This document shows positions 46,433-55,028 of a DNA stretch of 64,000 nucleotides, piece by piece; within the stretch, counting starts at the first letter, position 1; each line of letters opens with the position of its first letter. Under the pieces are notes generated by a model, which was not told the origin of the DNA, did no database searches, and was given only the letters and a program-made list of their open reading frames with translations. The position numbers were made by a program, and so were the translations under genes. The DNA comes from Streptomyces platensis (GTDB lineage Bacteria > Actinomycetota > Actinomycetes > Streptomycetales > Streptomycetaceae): the NCBI RefSeq assembly GCF_008704855.1, contig NZ_CP023691.1:3596001-3660000 (forward strand), read 5' to 3'.

Positions 46433-49195
46433 CAGCAGCCCGTCCCACATCTGTTCCAGCAGGACCGACCACCAGGTCTCCGGCGACCCCAGCGCGGGCG
46501 GGTCCAGGGCGACCAGCTGCGCCTGGAAGTCGACGGTCCAGCGGCCCGCCTGCTCCGGCGTCAGCCCGTACCGCAGCCGCCACATCCGTCCCAGCATCGC
46601 CAGACAGCGCACGAACTCCGGCAGCCCCGAGTTCACGAACTGCGGTGTCGCCGGCTGACCGCCCGGCCCGGCCTCCATGGGCACCGCCACGATGTGCGCG
46701 GTCCCGTACTGCACACACAGCTGACGGCCGAAGTCGTTGCCCATCACCAGATACGAACCGGCGTCCGCGGCCGGCTGCACCATCCGCTCCGCCGCCAGCT
46801 CCGCCAGCGTCGGCACCGGGCGGTGCGGCTGCGCCTGCGCCCAGAAGAACGGCCCGAAGTCGACCGGCAGCCCGGCCCAGACCAGCATCTGCGCCACCAC
46901 ATCGGGCACCCCGTGCCGGGAGACCGCCCGCTGATCGAAACGGAACAGGGCCTGCGGGCCGAACGCCTGCTCCAGCTCCTGCCCGATCACCTGCGGGGGC
47001 ACCGGCGGCACCGGAGGCACCTGCGACGGATGCGGCAGCGGCACCCGCACCGGCGCCGGCCGCGCCGGACCGTCCGCGACCTGGTGCAACTCGCCCTGAT
47101 GCTCGACGAGATGCCGTACGCCCTGCTGGCGCGAGGCATGGTCGCGGCCGTACGCGGCGGTGTGGCTGATCCGCACCTGCGGCCAGTTGTCCCGGATCAT
47201 CCGGGCGCAGTAGCCACCCGGCAGATCACAGCACTCCAGCTCGGTGTGCAGCTCCAGCACCTGCTGCGGCGGCACGTTCATCCCGCGCAGCTCGTGCAGC
47301 AGCTGCCACTCCGGGTGCGGCGTACCGGGCGCGGAACGGCGCACGATCTTCTGCTCGGACCCGTCCGGCGCGCGGTAGCTCAGCACGGCCATATAGCCCG
47401 GACCGACCGTCGGCTGACCGCTCGGCGCCTGCGGGTAGCCGTACGCACCGCCGCCGGGGCCCGGCGCAGCGGGCGGGCCCTGCGGAGGGCCGGGCGGCGC
47501 CGCGGGCGGGGCCGTGGGACCGGCCGACGGGGGGACACCCGGCCCGCCGGGACCGCCGTCGGGCAGCGCCGCACCGCCGGCCAGCATCGTGGCCGCCGCG
47601 TGTACGCCGCCGCCGGCACCACCCGCGGCGGGCGGCGGGGCGGGCGGCGGGGGCGGACCGCCCTGACCGCCGGAGTTCCGGCCGTCCGCGGGCACCCCGG
47701 GCTTACCGGGCGGACCGGGAGGCTTGGGTACGCCCGGCACACCGGGCGGCGAGGGCGGCGGCGGCACCCCGGGGCCGGCGGCGGCACCGCCCGCACCCCC
47801 GAGGGGCGCCTGAAGGGACGCGCCGTCGGCGAGCATCGTCGCGGCGGCATGCACCCCGCCGGACCCGGGGCCGCCGGCCGCGGGGGAACCCGCGCCACCG
47901 GAGCCGGACCCGTCCGCGCCGCCCGGTCCGTCCACCGCGCTGAGATCCACTTCCGCCGCGTCCAGTTGCGAGACCATCTGCGTCGGCACATAACCACCGG
48001 CCGGCACTCCGGGCGCACCGGGGCCGGACGCCGCGGGGCCGCCGGACGGGCGCACCCCGGCGTCGCCTCCGTCGGCGTGCTGCGGCGGACCGGGCGCGGC
48101 GGGCGGCGGGGGCGGGCCCGCGGCGGCGTTACCGGGCAGCGAGGAGCCGTCGGCCAGCATCGTCGCGGCGGCATGCACCCCACCGCCCACGGGCGGTGCG
48201 GGCGGCGCACCGGCAGGCGGCACAGCCGGCCCGGCCGCGGCGGGCGTACCGGCACCCGGCGGGGGCGGCACATCGGTGACCGGCGGGCCCGACGGCGGCG
48301 GCAGATCCGGCGCCGGAGCGGCGGCCGGCGGCGCGGGCGGCATCGGCGGCGGCAGCGGACCGCCGCCGGGCCGGGCCCCGTCCTCCGGCAGATCCAGCGC
48401 GGGAGCGACCTGCGTACGCGGCAACTGACTGCCGCCGTGCAGAAGTTCGGTCTTGGCCTCCGGCCGGGCCCGCGGCGCCGACGGGGCCTCGTCCTCCTCG
48501 TCGAAACCGGCCAGCGGCGGCGCGAACACCGTCGCGGGCAGCCCCACCGAACGGTCCTCACCCCCCGCGCCGGAGGTGGTGTCCGCGTCGGCCCACGGCG
48601 CCGGCACACCGGCGGCACCGGCCCCCGGGCCCGTCTCCGCCGCCTGCGCACCGCTCTGCGCGGCCACGCCGTCCGTGCCGTTGACACTCACCTCGGCCCA
48701 GGCATCGGACGCCGACGCCGCGGGCCCGGGCGCGGGCGCGGGCGCAGGAGCGGGAACGGCCGGCGGTACAGCCGCCGCCGGGGCCTGCTCGCCGCCCGCG
48801 CCCCGCTGCTCCGGAACGCCCCGCGCGTCCGCCGCCTCCTGCAACCACTCCGGCGGCGTCAGCAGGAACGAGGTGGCCTCCAGGTCGATCCGCTGCGGCG
48901 GCGCCTCGGCCACGCCGCCGTCCGCAGCGGCGCCGTACTCCTCCTCGTAACGCCGGATCACCTCGCCCACCGGCAGCCCCGGCCACAGCGTCGTCTCCCC
49001 GCTGTCCCGCGCGATCACCAGCCGGGCCCGGCCGCCATCGGTCGCCGGACCACCCTCCCGGTCCTCGGCCCAGGCCACGAAGCCCAGGTCGAACTCCCGC
49101 ACCCGCACCTCACGGTGGAGCGCCGCCGGCACCTCGCCGTTCACCCACCGCTCGGCGCGCTCCTGCGCCTGCGCGAACGTCACCACCGCGCTCAA
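46430..49195 (-). CDS. Imm35-like / deaminase / SUKH-4 composite protein
   Basis: A 921-residue cytoplasmic protein with four parts. Residues 1-90 (TFAQAQERAERWVNGEVPA to RRYEEEYG) resemble the Imm35/YrhB immunity domain. Residues 90-600 are a Pro/Gly/Ala-rich linker with three copies of VHAAATMLADG or VHAAATMLAGG (about residues 345, 452, 537). Residues 600-710 resemble a toxin-type nucleic-acid deaminase (VLELHTELECCDLPGGYCARMI). Residues 735-921 are a SUKH-4 domain. It starts with TTG overlapping the stop of the upstream SUKH-1 gene (TTGA). There is no signal peptide. Catalytic competence of the deaminase is uncertain, since the usual PCxxC is altered. Confidence 0.75.
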   Translation of the reverse strand: MSAVVTFAQAQERAERWVNGEVPAALHREVRVREFDLGFVAWAEDREGGPATDGGRARLVIARDSGETTLWPGLPVGEVIRRYEEEYGAAADGGVAEAPPQRIDLEATSFLLTPPEWLQEAADARGVPEQRGAGGEQAPAAAVPPAVPAPAPAPAPGPAASASDAWAEVSVNGTDGVAAQSGAQAAETGPGAGAAGVPAPWADADTTSGAGGEDRSVGLPATVFAPPLAGFDEEDEAPSAPRARPEAKTELLHGGSQLPRTQVAPALDLPEDGARPGGGPLPPPMPPAPPAAAPAPDLPPPSGPPVTDVPPPPGAGTPAAAGPAVPPAGAPPAPPVGGGVHAAATMLADGSSLPGNAAAGPPPPPAAPGPPQHADGGDAGVRPSGGPAASGPGAPGVPAGGYVPTQMVSQLDAAEVDLSAVDGPGGADGSGSGGAGSPAAGGPGSGGVHAAATMLADGASLQAPLGGAGGAAAGPGVPPPPSPPGVPGVPKPPGPPGKPGVPADGRNSGGQGGPPPPPAPPPAAGGAGGGVHAAATMLAGGAALPDGGPGGPGVPPSAGPTAPPAAPPGPPQGPPAAPGPGGGAYGYPQAPSGQPTVGPGYMAVLSYRAPDGSEQKIVRRSAPGTPHPEWQLLHELRGMNVPPQQVLELHTELECCDLPGGYCARMIRDNWPQVRISHTAAYGRDHASRQQGVRHLVEHQGELHQVADGPARPAPVRVPLPHPSQVPPVPPVPPQVIGQELEQAFGPQALFRFDQRAVSRHGVPDVVAQMLVWAGLPVDFGPFFWAQAQPHRPVPTLAELAAERMVQPAADAGSYLVMGNDFGRQLCVQYGTAHIVAVPMEAGPGGQPATPQFVNSGLPEFVRCLAMLGRMWRLRYGLTPEQAGRWTVDFQAQLVALDPPALGSPETWWSVLLEQMWDGLL

Positions 49196-50199
49196 CCCCC
49201 CACCGCGACCGCGTACGCGAAACCGCCGTCGACCATCAGATCCGCCACCGTCTCCAGCTCCGGCGGATTGCCCGCCAGCCGCTGGAGAAAGTCATCGAAA
49301 TCCGCGCCGCACGGCAACAACAGCCGCTCGACCCGCTCCTGCACCGTCCACCCGTCCTGGTCCCGCGCATCGTCGTACGGGCAGAACCACACCGAGCCGA
49401 GCGCCTCGCCGCGCACCTTCACCGCGACCACACCGCCCTGCACGAACGCCACGCCCAGATAGTCCTTGGTGAAGTGGTCCCGCAGGCACTTGTTCACATA
49501 GAGCAGGTCGTTGACCGCCGCGTCATCGCGCACCGTGAAGAACGGCTGGTCGACCAGCAGCCCCAACTCCGCGTCCAGCGCCGCGCCCACGGGCGCACAC
49601 CCGCCCGCCGCCTTCAAAAACGACCGGTAGGCGCCCGGCAGCCGGTAGCCCAGCGCCTCCTCGGCCTGCGCCAACTGCTCCTCGCCCACGGACAGATCAC
49701 GGTGCGGCAGCCCGAAGTGCGCCGGCCGCGTCTCCTGCAACGGGCGGGTACCGCGCTTGTCGTGCGCCACGGCGGCCGTCGCCAGCCCGCCGTGATGCCG
49801 CAGCAGCGCCTTCACCTCGACCGGGATCAGCTCCATCCGCCGGGTGCCGGCCACGTGATGCCAGGTCCAGCCGTGCGGCGTGGCCACCGCCGGCACATCT
49901 ATCCAGAGCTCGTGCCCCTGCGCGTGCAGGGCCGCGTTCGCCGAGACATAGTCCGTCAGCCGCAGTTCATCGACGCCGAAACCCTCCGGCGGCTCGGCGA
50001 TCTCCGCCGCCGCGCGCGCATACGGCGAGAACTCCGGGAATCCCCGTTCGTCCATCCGCACACCGGCGGGGTACCGTGCGGCACGGACCGGATCCGGAAA
50101 ATGCACGACCTGCCCGGCATAGGCCGAATTCGGTGGCGCGGCATGTCCCGCCGCCCGGGGGCCGGGGAGTGCCCCCAGCCCTTGCCGACCTGTCGTCAT
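49192..50199 (-). CDS. WHH-type nuclease domain fused to a SUKH-1 (SMI1/KNR4) domain
   Basis: A 335-residue protein. Residues 95-135 (ELWIDVPAVATPHGWTWHHV then RRMELIPVEVKALLRHHGG) match the WHH subgroup of the HNH/EndoVII toxin nucleases, with the Trp-His-His and the later His-His. Residues 165-330 are a SUKH-1 (SMI1/KNR4) domain, starting LSVGEEQLAQAEEALGYRLPGAYRSFL. No export signal is present. Its stop overlaps the start of the Imm35/deaminase/SUKH-4 gene, so they are one operon. A toxin fold joined to an immunity fold in one chain is unusual and suggests a domesticated intracellular role. Confidence 0.75.
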   Translation of the reverse strand: MTTGRQGLGALPGPRAAGHAAPPNSAYAGQVVHFPDPVRAARYPAGVRMDERGFPEFSPYARAAAEIAEPPEGFGVDELRLTDYVSANAALHAQGHELWIDVPAVATPHGWTWHHVAGTRRMELIPVEVKALLRHHGGLATAAVAHDKRGTRPLQETRPAHFGLPHRDLSVGEEQLAQAEEALGYRLPGAYRSFLKAAGGCAPVGAALDAELGLLVDQPFFTVRDDAAVNDLLYVNKCLRDHFTKDYLGVAFVQGGVVAVKVRGEALGSVWFCPYDDARDQDGWTVQERVERLLLPCGADFDDFLQRLAGNPPELETVADLMVDGGFAYAVAVGG

Positions 50200-50519
50200 C
50201 GCGCTTGCCCCCTGGCTGAAGCTGGCTTTGGAGCACAGCCTAAGCCGTACCGCCACGCCGTCCCCCCTCCCCCGCCCCTGTCCGTCAGCCCCGCGACACA
50301 CCGACGTCACCCACCGCCCCACCACCCCCGAGCCCCCCGCGCACCACCCCGCCCACCAGCCCCGTTGCCCCACGACCGACGCCCCGTCAGCCCGCGGTGA
50401 GATCACCGACAGCCCGCCCGACTACCGCAACACCCAGCACATTTGGCAGGCTGACCCTCCCCCACCTACGGCGGGGGGACCCCCAGCTACACGGGGATTC
50501 GGGGAGGGAAAGCACCACC
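50200..50519. other. Divergent gap of the SUKH/deaminase cluster
   Basis: 320 bases between the leftward WHH-SUKH gene and the rightward deaminase gene. It is rich in C tracts, with a CCCCCACC-TACGG-CGGGGGG-type hairpin (about 50460-50480) near the deaminase start and a GGGGAGGG ribosome-binding-like sequence at 50503-50510. I see no clear promoter or gene. Confidence 0.4.
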
Positions 50520-51032
50520 ATGAGCACCACTGCACGCCACCACAACTCAGCCGCCGGCGACCCCCGCATCGGCTGGAGCGGCACCGCCGACGGCGCACCC
50601 GCCCTCCACCAACGCCGCGACGGCATCCTCCCCACCATCGGCGCCGCCCTGTCAGTACGCGGACAAACGCTCACCTGTACCGCGAGCAAGGCCGAACAGC
50701 CCCCCGCCCTGCACCCCCTCGTCCAGGACTTCCTCGACACCCTCGCCACCGCACAACGCGAACGTTTCACCGGACGCTGCCCCGAAGCCGTCCTGCTCTC
50801 CCGGCACCTCACCGCCGTCGAGGGCAACCGCGGCAAACGCGCCTCCCGCAAACCCCTCACCAACGGCGAAGCCCGCCGCTCCCTCAAACACTCCAAACTC
50901 ACCGCACGCCACATCCGCGAGGACGGCGACCCCCAGCACGGCAGCTACGCCCCGCCCTGCCGCTCCTGCGACGCCCTCCTCGCCCACTTCGGCGTCATGC
51001 CCATCAGCGGCACCACGCCCACAGGAAGCTGA
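50520..51032 (+). CDS. YwqJ-like deaminase
   Basis: A 170-residue single-domain protein. The motifs GRCPEAVLLSRHLT (about residue 83) and PPCRSCDALLAHFGV (about residues 144-158) fit the zinc-binding and glutamate positions of the YwqJ-like deaminases found at the tips of polymorphic toxins. It is free-standing here, with no delivery domain or signal peptide. A SUKH-3 gene starts 9 bases after its stop, the typical toxin-immunity order. It is part of the same cluster as the 46430-50199 genes but on the opposite strand. Confidence 0.75.
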   Translation: MSTTARHHNSAAGDPRIGWSGTADGAPALHQRRDGILPTIGAALSVRGQTLTCTASKAEQPPALHPLVQDFLDTLATAQRERFTGRCPEAVLLSRHLTAVEGNRGKRASRKPLTNGEARRSLKHSKLTARHIREDGDPQHGSYAPPCRSCDALLAHFGVMPISGTTPTGS

Positions 51033-51040
51033 CCGTCACC

Positions 51041-51604
51041 ATGCCGCCCACCACCCCCGGCCCCCGCACCCCCGCCCACGACCGGACCGACTCGACGCGC
51101 TTCCCCGTCGCCGTCGACGTCGCCCTCCACGAAGCCGGCTGGCATCCCGGCCGCTGGGACATAAAGCAGGCGGAACACTGGGCCGACACCCTCCGCGCCC
51201 ACACCTCCCCCGCGGGCCACCGCCACACCGTCTTCCCCGCCGCCGTCGAGGCCTGGGCCGAATTCGGCGGACTGCACATCGCCGGGCCCGGGCCCGGCCG
51301 GCACATCGCCCCCACCCCCTTCGCCGTCGACCCGCTGCACGGCCTCCACCTCGCCCGCACCCTCGGCGACCTCGGCCGCGCCCTGGAGACCGACGTGGCT
51401 CCCCTGGGCCGCGAAGAACTCACCACCCACGACGGCGACACCTACGGCCAGGCCGTCCTCGCCATCGACACCGAAGGCCGCGTCTACAGCCTCGACCACA
51501 CCGGCGACTGGTACCTGGGACCGGACATCGACAGTGCGCTGGGGGTCCTCGTGCTGGGGTCCCGGCCCGTACGGCTGGGCGTCGCGGGCCACACCGGCGA
51601 CTGA
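51041..51604 (+). CDS. SUKH-3 family immunity protein
   Basis: A 187-residue soluble protein of the SUKH-3 group (VDVALHEAGWHPGRWD at the start; AAVEAWAEFGGLHI; YSLDHTGDWYLG). SUKH proteins neutralise nuclease and deaminase toxins. It starts 9 bases after the YwqJ-like deaminase stop; AGGAAG at 51022-51027 gives a ribosome binding site. It should be the partner of that deaminase. It converges with the orphan histidine kinase. Confidence 0.78.
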   Translation: MPPTTPGPRTPAHDRTDSTRFPVAVDVALHEAGWHPGRWDIKQAEHWADTLRAHTSPAGHRHTVFPAAVEAWAEFGGLHIAGPGPGRHIAPTPFAVDPLHGLHLARTLGDLGRALETDVAPLGREELTTHDGDTYGQAVLAIDTEGRVYSLDHTGDWYLGPDIDSALGVLVLGSRPVRLGVAGHTGD

Positions 51605-51631
51605 GCCGCCGCGGCCCCGCGTACGGCGGTG

Positions 51632-53086
51632 TCAGCTCACCGCGGAGGCCGCCGGCAGCACCGCCGACACCCGGAAGCCACCGGCCTCCGTCGGGCCCGA
51701 CACGAACACGCCGCCCAGTGCCGTCACCCGCTCCCGCATCCCCACCAGGCCGTTGCCGCCGCTCGGCAGCCCCGCATCGGCCACGCCGCCCTCGCAGGGG
51801 CCGTTCTCGACCTGCACCGCGAGCTCACCCTCCCGGTGCGCCAGCCGCACCCGCGCCCGCGCCCCCGGCGCATGCTTGTGCACATTCGTGAGCGCCTCCT
51901 GCACCACCCGGTAGACGGTCCGCTCCACCGGCGGCGCATACCGCTGCCCGGCGGCAGCCGCCGGCTCCCCCTCGGCGGCCCCGTCCACCGTCAGCTCGAC
52001 GACCATCCCGGCCGCCCGGGACTGGCCCACCAGATCCCCGAGCTCCGCCAGATACGGCCCCTCGGAATCCGCCTCGGCGGCAGCCGGCGCCGGCGCACCG
52101 CCCTCAGGACCGCCGTCCCCCGCGGTCTCCGCCACCACGGCCGCCTCCGGCGAGCGCGCCTGCACCGTCGCCTGCGCCCCGGCCCGGGAAGCCACCGCCG
52201 CCAGCCGCTCCGGCGCACCGGACGCCGCGGCGCCCCGCACCGCCGCCCCGTCGGCCGTCCGCAGCACCCCCAGCATCTCCCGCAGCTCGGTCAGCGCCTG
52301 CCGCCCCATGTCGCCGACCAGCCCCGCGTTCTTCGACGCCTTCTCCGGGTCCTTCAGCGCCACCGCCTGCAACGCCGCCGCATGCACCACCATCAGGCTC
52401 ACCCGGTGGGCGACCACATCGTGCATCTCCCGCGCGATCCGCGTCCGCTCCTCGTTACGGGCCCACTCCGCCCGCTCCTCGGCCCGGTCCGCCAGCAGCG
52501 ACAGCTCGCGCTCCAGCCCGTCCGCCCGCTCCCGCAGGCTCTCCACGAGCCGCCGCCGGGCCCCGACATACAGCCCCCACAGCACCGGCGGCGCCGTCAG
52601 CACCAGCCCCAGCGCCAGCGACATCGCCGGCAGCAGCCACATCGGCGGCTGGAAGTCCTCCTGCGCCAGCACGTCCTGCCGCAAGCTGAGGAACGTCGTC
52701 ACCAACGTCCCCGCCACGGTCATCCCCGCCAGCAACCCCGTGATCCGGCGCGGCACATCCGACGCGGCGAGCGTGTACAGCCCCACCGTGCTCAGCAGCC
52801 CGCCCATCTCCGCCGGGATCACCGCTATCGAGACCAGCACCACCACCACCGGCCAGCGCCGGCGCACCAACAGCACCGACCCCGCCAGCAGGCCGAGCAG
52901 CACGCCGACCAGCTCGGGCAGCTGCGCCCCCGAGGCGAACCGCGCGCCCTCGAACGCGCACTCCACCGCGGACGCCACCGCCAGCACCACGTCCAGCACG
53001 GCACTCCGCCGCCGGGCCCACCACCACGGCCCGGTCACCGGCGCACCCCGCGCGCCCACACCTTCACTTGCCCCCGTCGCGGTCAT
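51632..53086 (-). CDS. NarL/DesK-type sensor histidine kinase, orphan
   Basis: A 484-residue kinase of the HisKA_3 (NarL/DesK) class. Five to six N-terminal membrane helices are followed by the phosphoacceptor region TRIAREMHDVVAHRVSLMVVHAAAL, with the His in REMHD. An Ala/Pro-rich insert (about residues 280-350) lies before the HATPase blocks EALTNVHKHAPGARARV and GGNGLVGMRERVTALGG. No response regulator gene is adjacent in the window, which is atypical for this class. The ATG at 53086 is supported by the leading TM region. Confidence 0.85.
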   Translation of the reverse strand: MTATGASEGVGARGAPVTGPWWWARRRSAVLDVVLAVASAVECAFEGARFASGAQLPELVGVLLGLLAGSVLLVRRRWPVVVVLVSIAVIPAEMGGLLSTVGLYTLAASDVPRRITGLLAGMTVAGTLVTTFLSLRQDVLAQEDFQPPMWLLPAMSLALGLVLTAPPVLWGLYVGARRRLVESLRERADGLERELSLLADRAEERAEWARNEERTRIAREMHDVVAHRVSLMVVHAAALQAVALKDPEKASKNAGLVGDMGRQALTELREMLGVLRTADGAAVRGAAASGAPERLAAVASRAGAQATVQARSPEAAVVAETAGDGGPEGGAPAPAAAEADSEGPYLAELGDLVGQSRAAGMVVELTVDGAAEGEPAAAAGQRYAPPVERTVYRVVQEALTNVHKHAPGARARVRLAHREGELAVQVENGPCEGGVADAGLPSGGNGLVGMRERVTALGGVFVSGPTEAGGFRVSAVLPAASAVS

Positions 53087-53294
53087 ACCGACCAGCCTAC
53101 GGGCGCCCGCCCCCGGGACCGCGAGCTGCGCGAGCGGGGCCCGATATCCGACCGGATCCGGATCGCGCCGGGCCGCTCCTCCGGGTGCGGCAATGCGCTG
53201 ACCTATACCGTCGCATCGAAGGCTGGTGGTACGGCATAGTGTTGGGTGCCAAGCGGCCGGACTGACGAGATGTCCGGTTTGGGTCGCTTAACCA

Positions 53295-53366
53295 TCCCCT
53301 GTGGTGTAATTGGCAGCACTGAGGCTTTTGGTGCCTTATGTCCGGGTTCGAGTCCTGGCAGGGGAG
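53295..53366 (+). tRNA. tRNA-Gln(UUG)
   Basis: Cloverleaf with acceptor stem TCCCCTG/CAGGGGA and discriminator G. The anticodon arm contains loop TTTTGGT, so the anticodon is TTG, reading CAA. The T arm is intact. CCA is not encoded. It lies just upstream of glmU, a conserved Streptomyces arrangement. Confidence 0.93.
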
Positions 53367-53498
53367 CACATGCACAACGGGCGAATTTCCGGGTCCTGAC
53401 CACCACGTCAGGACCCGCCCGCGTTTCGGCTGCAATACGCACCGGTATCCTTCGGATGACCACCACCCGAAGTAGCCAAGAAGCCGAAGGGCATCCCC

Positions 53499-54956
53499 GT
53501 GAGCGCCAACCGCCCGGCAGCCGTCGTCGTTCTCGCAGCGGGTGAGGGCACCCGCATGAAGTCGGCCACACCGAAGGTCCTGCACACCGTCAGTGGCCGC
53601 TCCCTCGTCGGCCATGTCGTCGCCGCCTCCCGTGAGCTGGACCCCGAGCATCTCGTCGTGGTCGTCGGCCACGCCCGTGAACAGGTGCAGGCACATCTCT
53701 CCGAGGTCGATCCCGACGTGCGCACCGCCGTGCAGCACGAGCAGAACGGCACCGGTCACGCGGTGCGTACGGCTCTGGAGGAGCTGAGCCAGAGCGGTGT
53801 GGCCATCGACGGCACGGTGATCGTCGTCTGTGGCGACACCCCGCTGCTGACCGGCGGGACGCTCCGGCTGCTCGGTGACACGCACGCCGCGGACGGCAAT
53901 GCCGTCACGGTGCTGTCGGCCGAGGTGCCGGACGCCACGGGCTACGGGCGCATCGTGCGCGAGGAGAGCTCCGGCGCGGTGACCGCGATCGTCGAGCACA
54001 AGGACGCGAGCGTGGCGCAGCGGGCGATCCGGGAGATCAACTCCGGGGTGTTCGCCTTCGACGGCCGGCTGCTGGTCGACGCGCTCGGCAAGGTGCGTAC
54101 GGACAACAGCCAGGGCGAGGAGTACCTCACCGATGTGCTGGGCATCGTGCGGGAGGCCGGGCACCGGGTCGGTGCGGCGGTGGCCGGCGATCACCGGGAG
54201 ATCCTGGGGATCAACAACCGGGTGCAGCTGGCACAGGCGCGGCGGCTGCTGAACGACCGGCTGCTGGAGCAGGCGATGCTGGCCGGTGTGACGGTGGTGG
54301 ACCCGGCGTCGACGTGGGTGGATGTGTCGGTGACGTTCGAGCCCGACGCGACGGTCCATCCGGGGACGCAGCTGCTGGGTGCCACGCATATCGCGTCGGG
54401 TGCCGAGGTGGGTCCGCATTCCCGGCTGACGGATACGTCGGTGGGCGCGGGCGCGGTGGCGTCCTTCACGGTGGCCGAGGGTGCGCGTATCGGCGACGGG
54501 GCGAATGTCGGGCCTTACGCCTATCTGCGTCCGGGAACGGATCTTGGCCCGAAGTCGAAGGCCGGTGCGTACGTGGAGATGAAGAACGCATCGATCGGCG
54601 AGGGTACGAAGGTGCCGCACCTTTCGTATGTGGGGGATGCGACGATTGGTGAGTTCACCAATATCGGTGCGGCGAGTGTCTTTGTGAACTACGACGGTGA
54701 GGCAAAGCACCACACGACGGTCGGTTCACATTGCAGGACGGGGTCGGACAACATGTTTGTGGCTCCGGTCACGATCGGGGACGGCGCTTATACGGCCGCC
54801 GGCTCGGTTATCACCAAGGATGTGCCCCCGGGTTCGCTGGCGGTCGCCCGTGGCCAGCAGCGGAATATCGAGGGTTGGGTCGCGCGCAAGCGGCCTGGAA
54901 GTGCCGCCGCGCAGGCGGCTTCGGCTGCTCGCCAGGAGTCCGAGGGCGAGCGGTGA
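53499..54956 (+). CDS. glmU: Bifunctional GlmU (UDP-GlcNAc pyrophosphorylase / GlcN-1-P acetyltransferase)
   Basis: A 485-residue enzyme making UDP-GlcNAc for peptidoglycan. The N-terminal uridyltransferase starts VVVLAAGEGTRMKSATPKVLH. The C-terminal half is a left-handed beta-helix acetyltransferase, with hexapeptide repeats from SWVDVSV region to AKHHTTVGSHCRTGSDNMFV. GTG at 53499 begins MSANRPAAVVVLAAG. A TATCCT hexamer at 53447-53452 could be its -10. prs follows 72 bases later and is probably cotranscribed. Confidence 0.95.
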   Translation: MSANRPAAVVVLAAGEGTRMKSATPKVLHTVSGRSLVGHVVAASRELDPEHLVVVVGHAREQVQAHLSEVDPDVRTAVQHEQNGTGHAVRTALEELSQSGVAIDGTVIVVCGDTPLLTGGTLRLLGDTHAADGNAVTVLSAEVPDATGYGRIVREESSGAVTAIVEHKDASVAQRAIREINSGVFAFDGRLLVDALGKVRTDNSQGEEYLTDVLGIVREAGHRVGAAVAGDHREILGINNRVQLAQARRLLNDRLLEQAMLAGVTVVDPASTWVDVSVTFEPDATVHPGTQLLGATHIASGAEVGPHSRLTDTSVGAGAVASFTVAEGARIGDGANVGPYAYLRPGTDLGPKSKAGAYVEMKNASIGEGTKVPHLSYVGDATIGEFTNIGAASVFVNYDGEAKHHTTVGSHCRTGSDNMFVAPVTIGDGAYTAAGSVITKDVPPGSLAVARGQQRNIEGWVARKRPGSAAAQAASAARQESEGER

Positions 54957-55028
54957 TCGTGCAGAGGGCACGCCGTGCGGGGCGTACCGTGATGAGCGCA
55001 CGCAAACTGTGATTCGAGGAGATTTGCT

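Noticed and set aside
46694..49462. 922-codon + strand frame in the SUKH cluster
   Set aside because: It is antisense to the Imm35-like/deaminase/SUKH-4 gene; its Arg/Gly-rich product merely reflects the Pro/Gly/Ala-rich linker read backwards.
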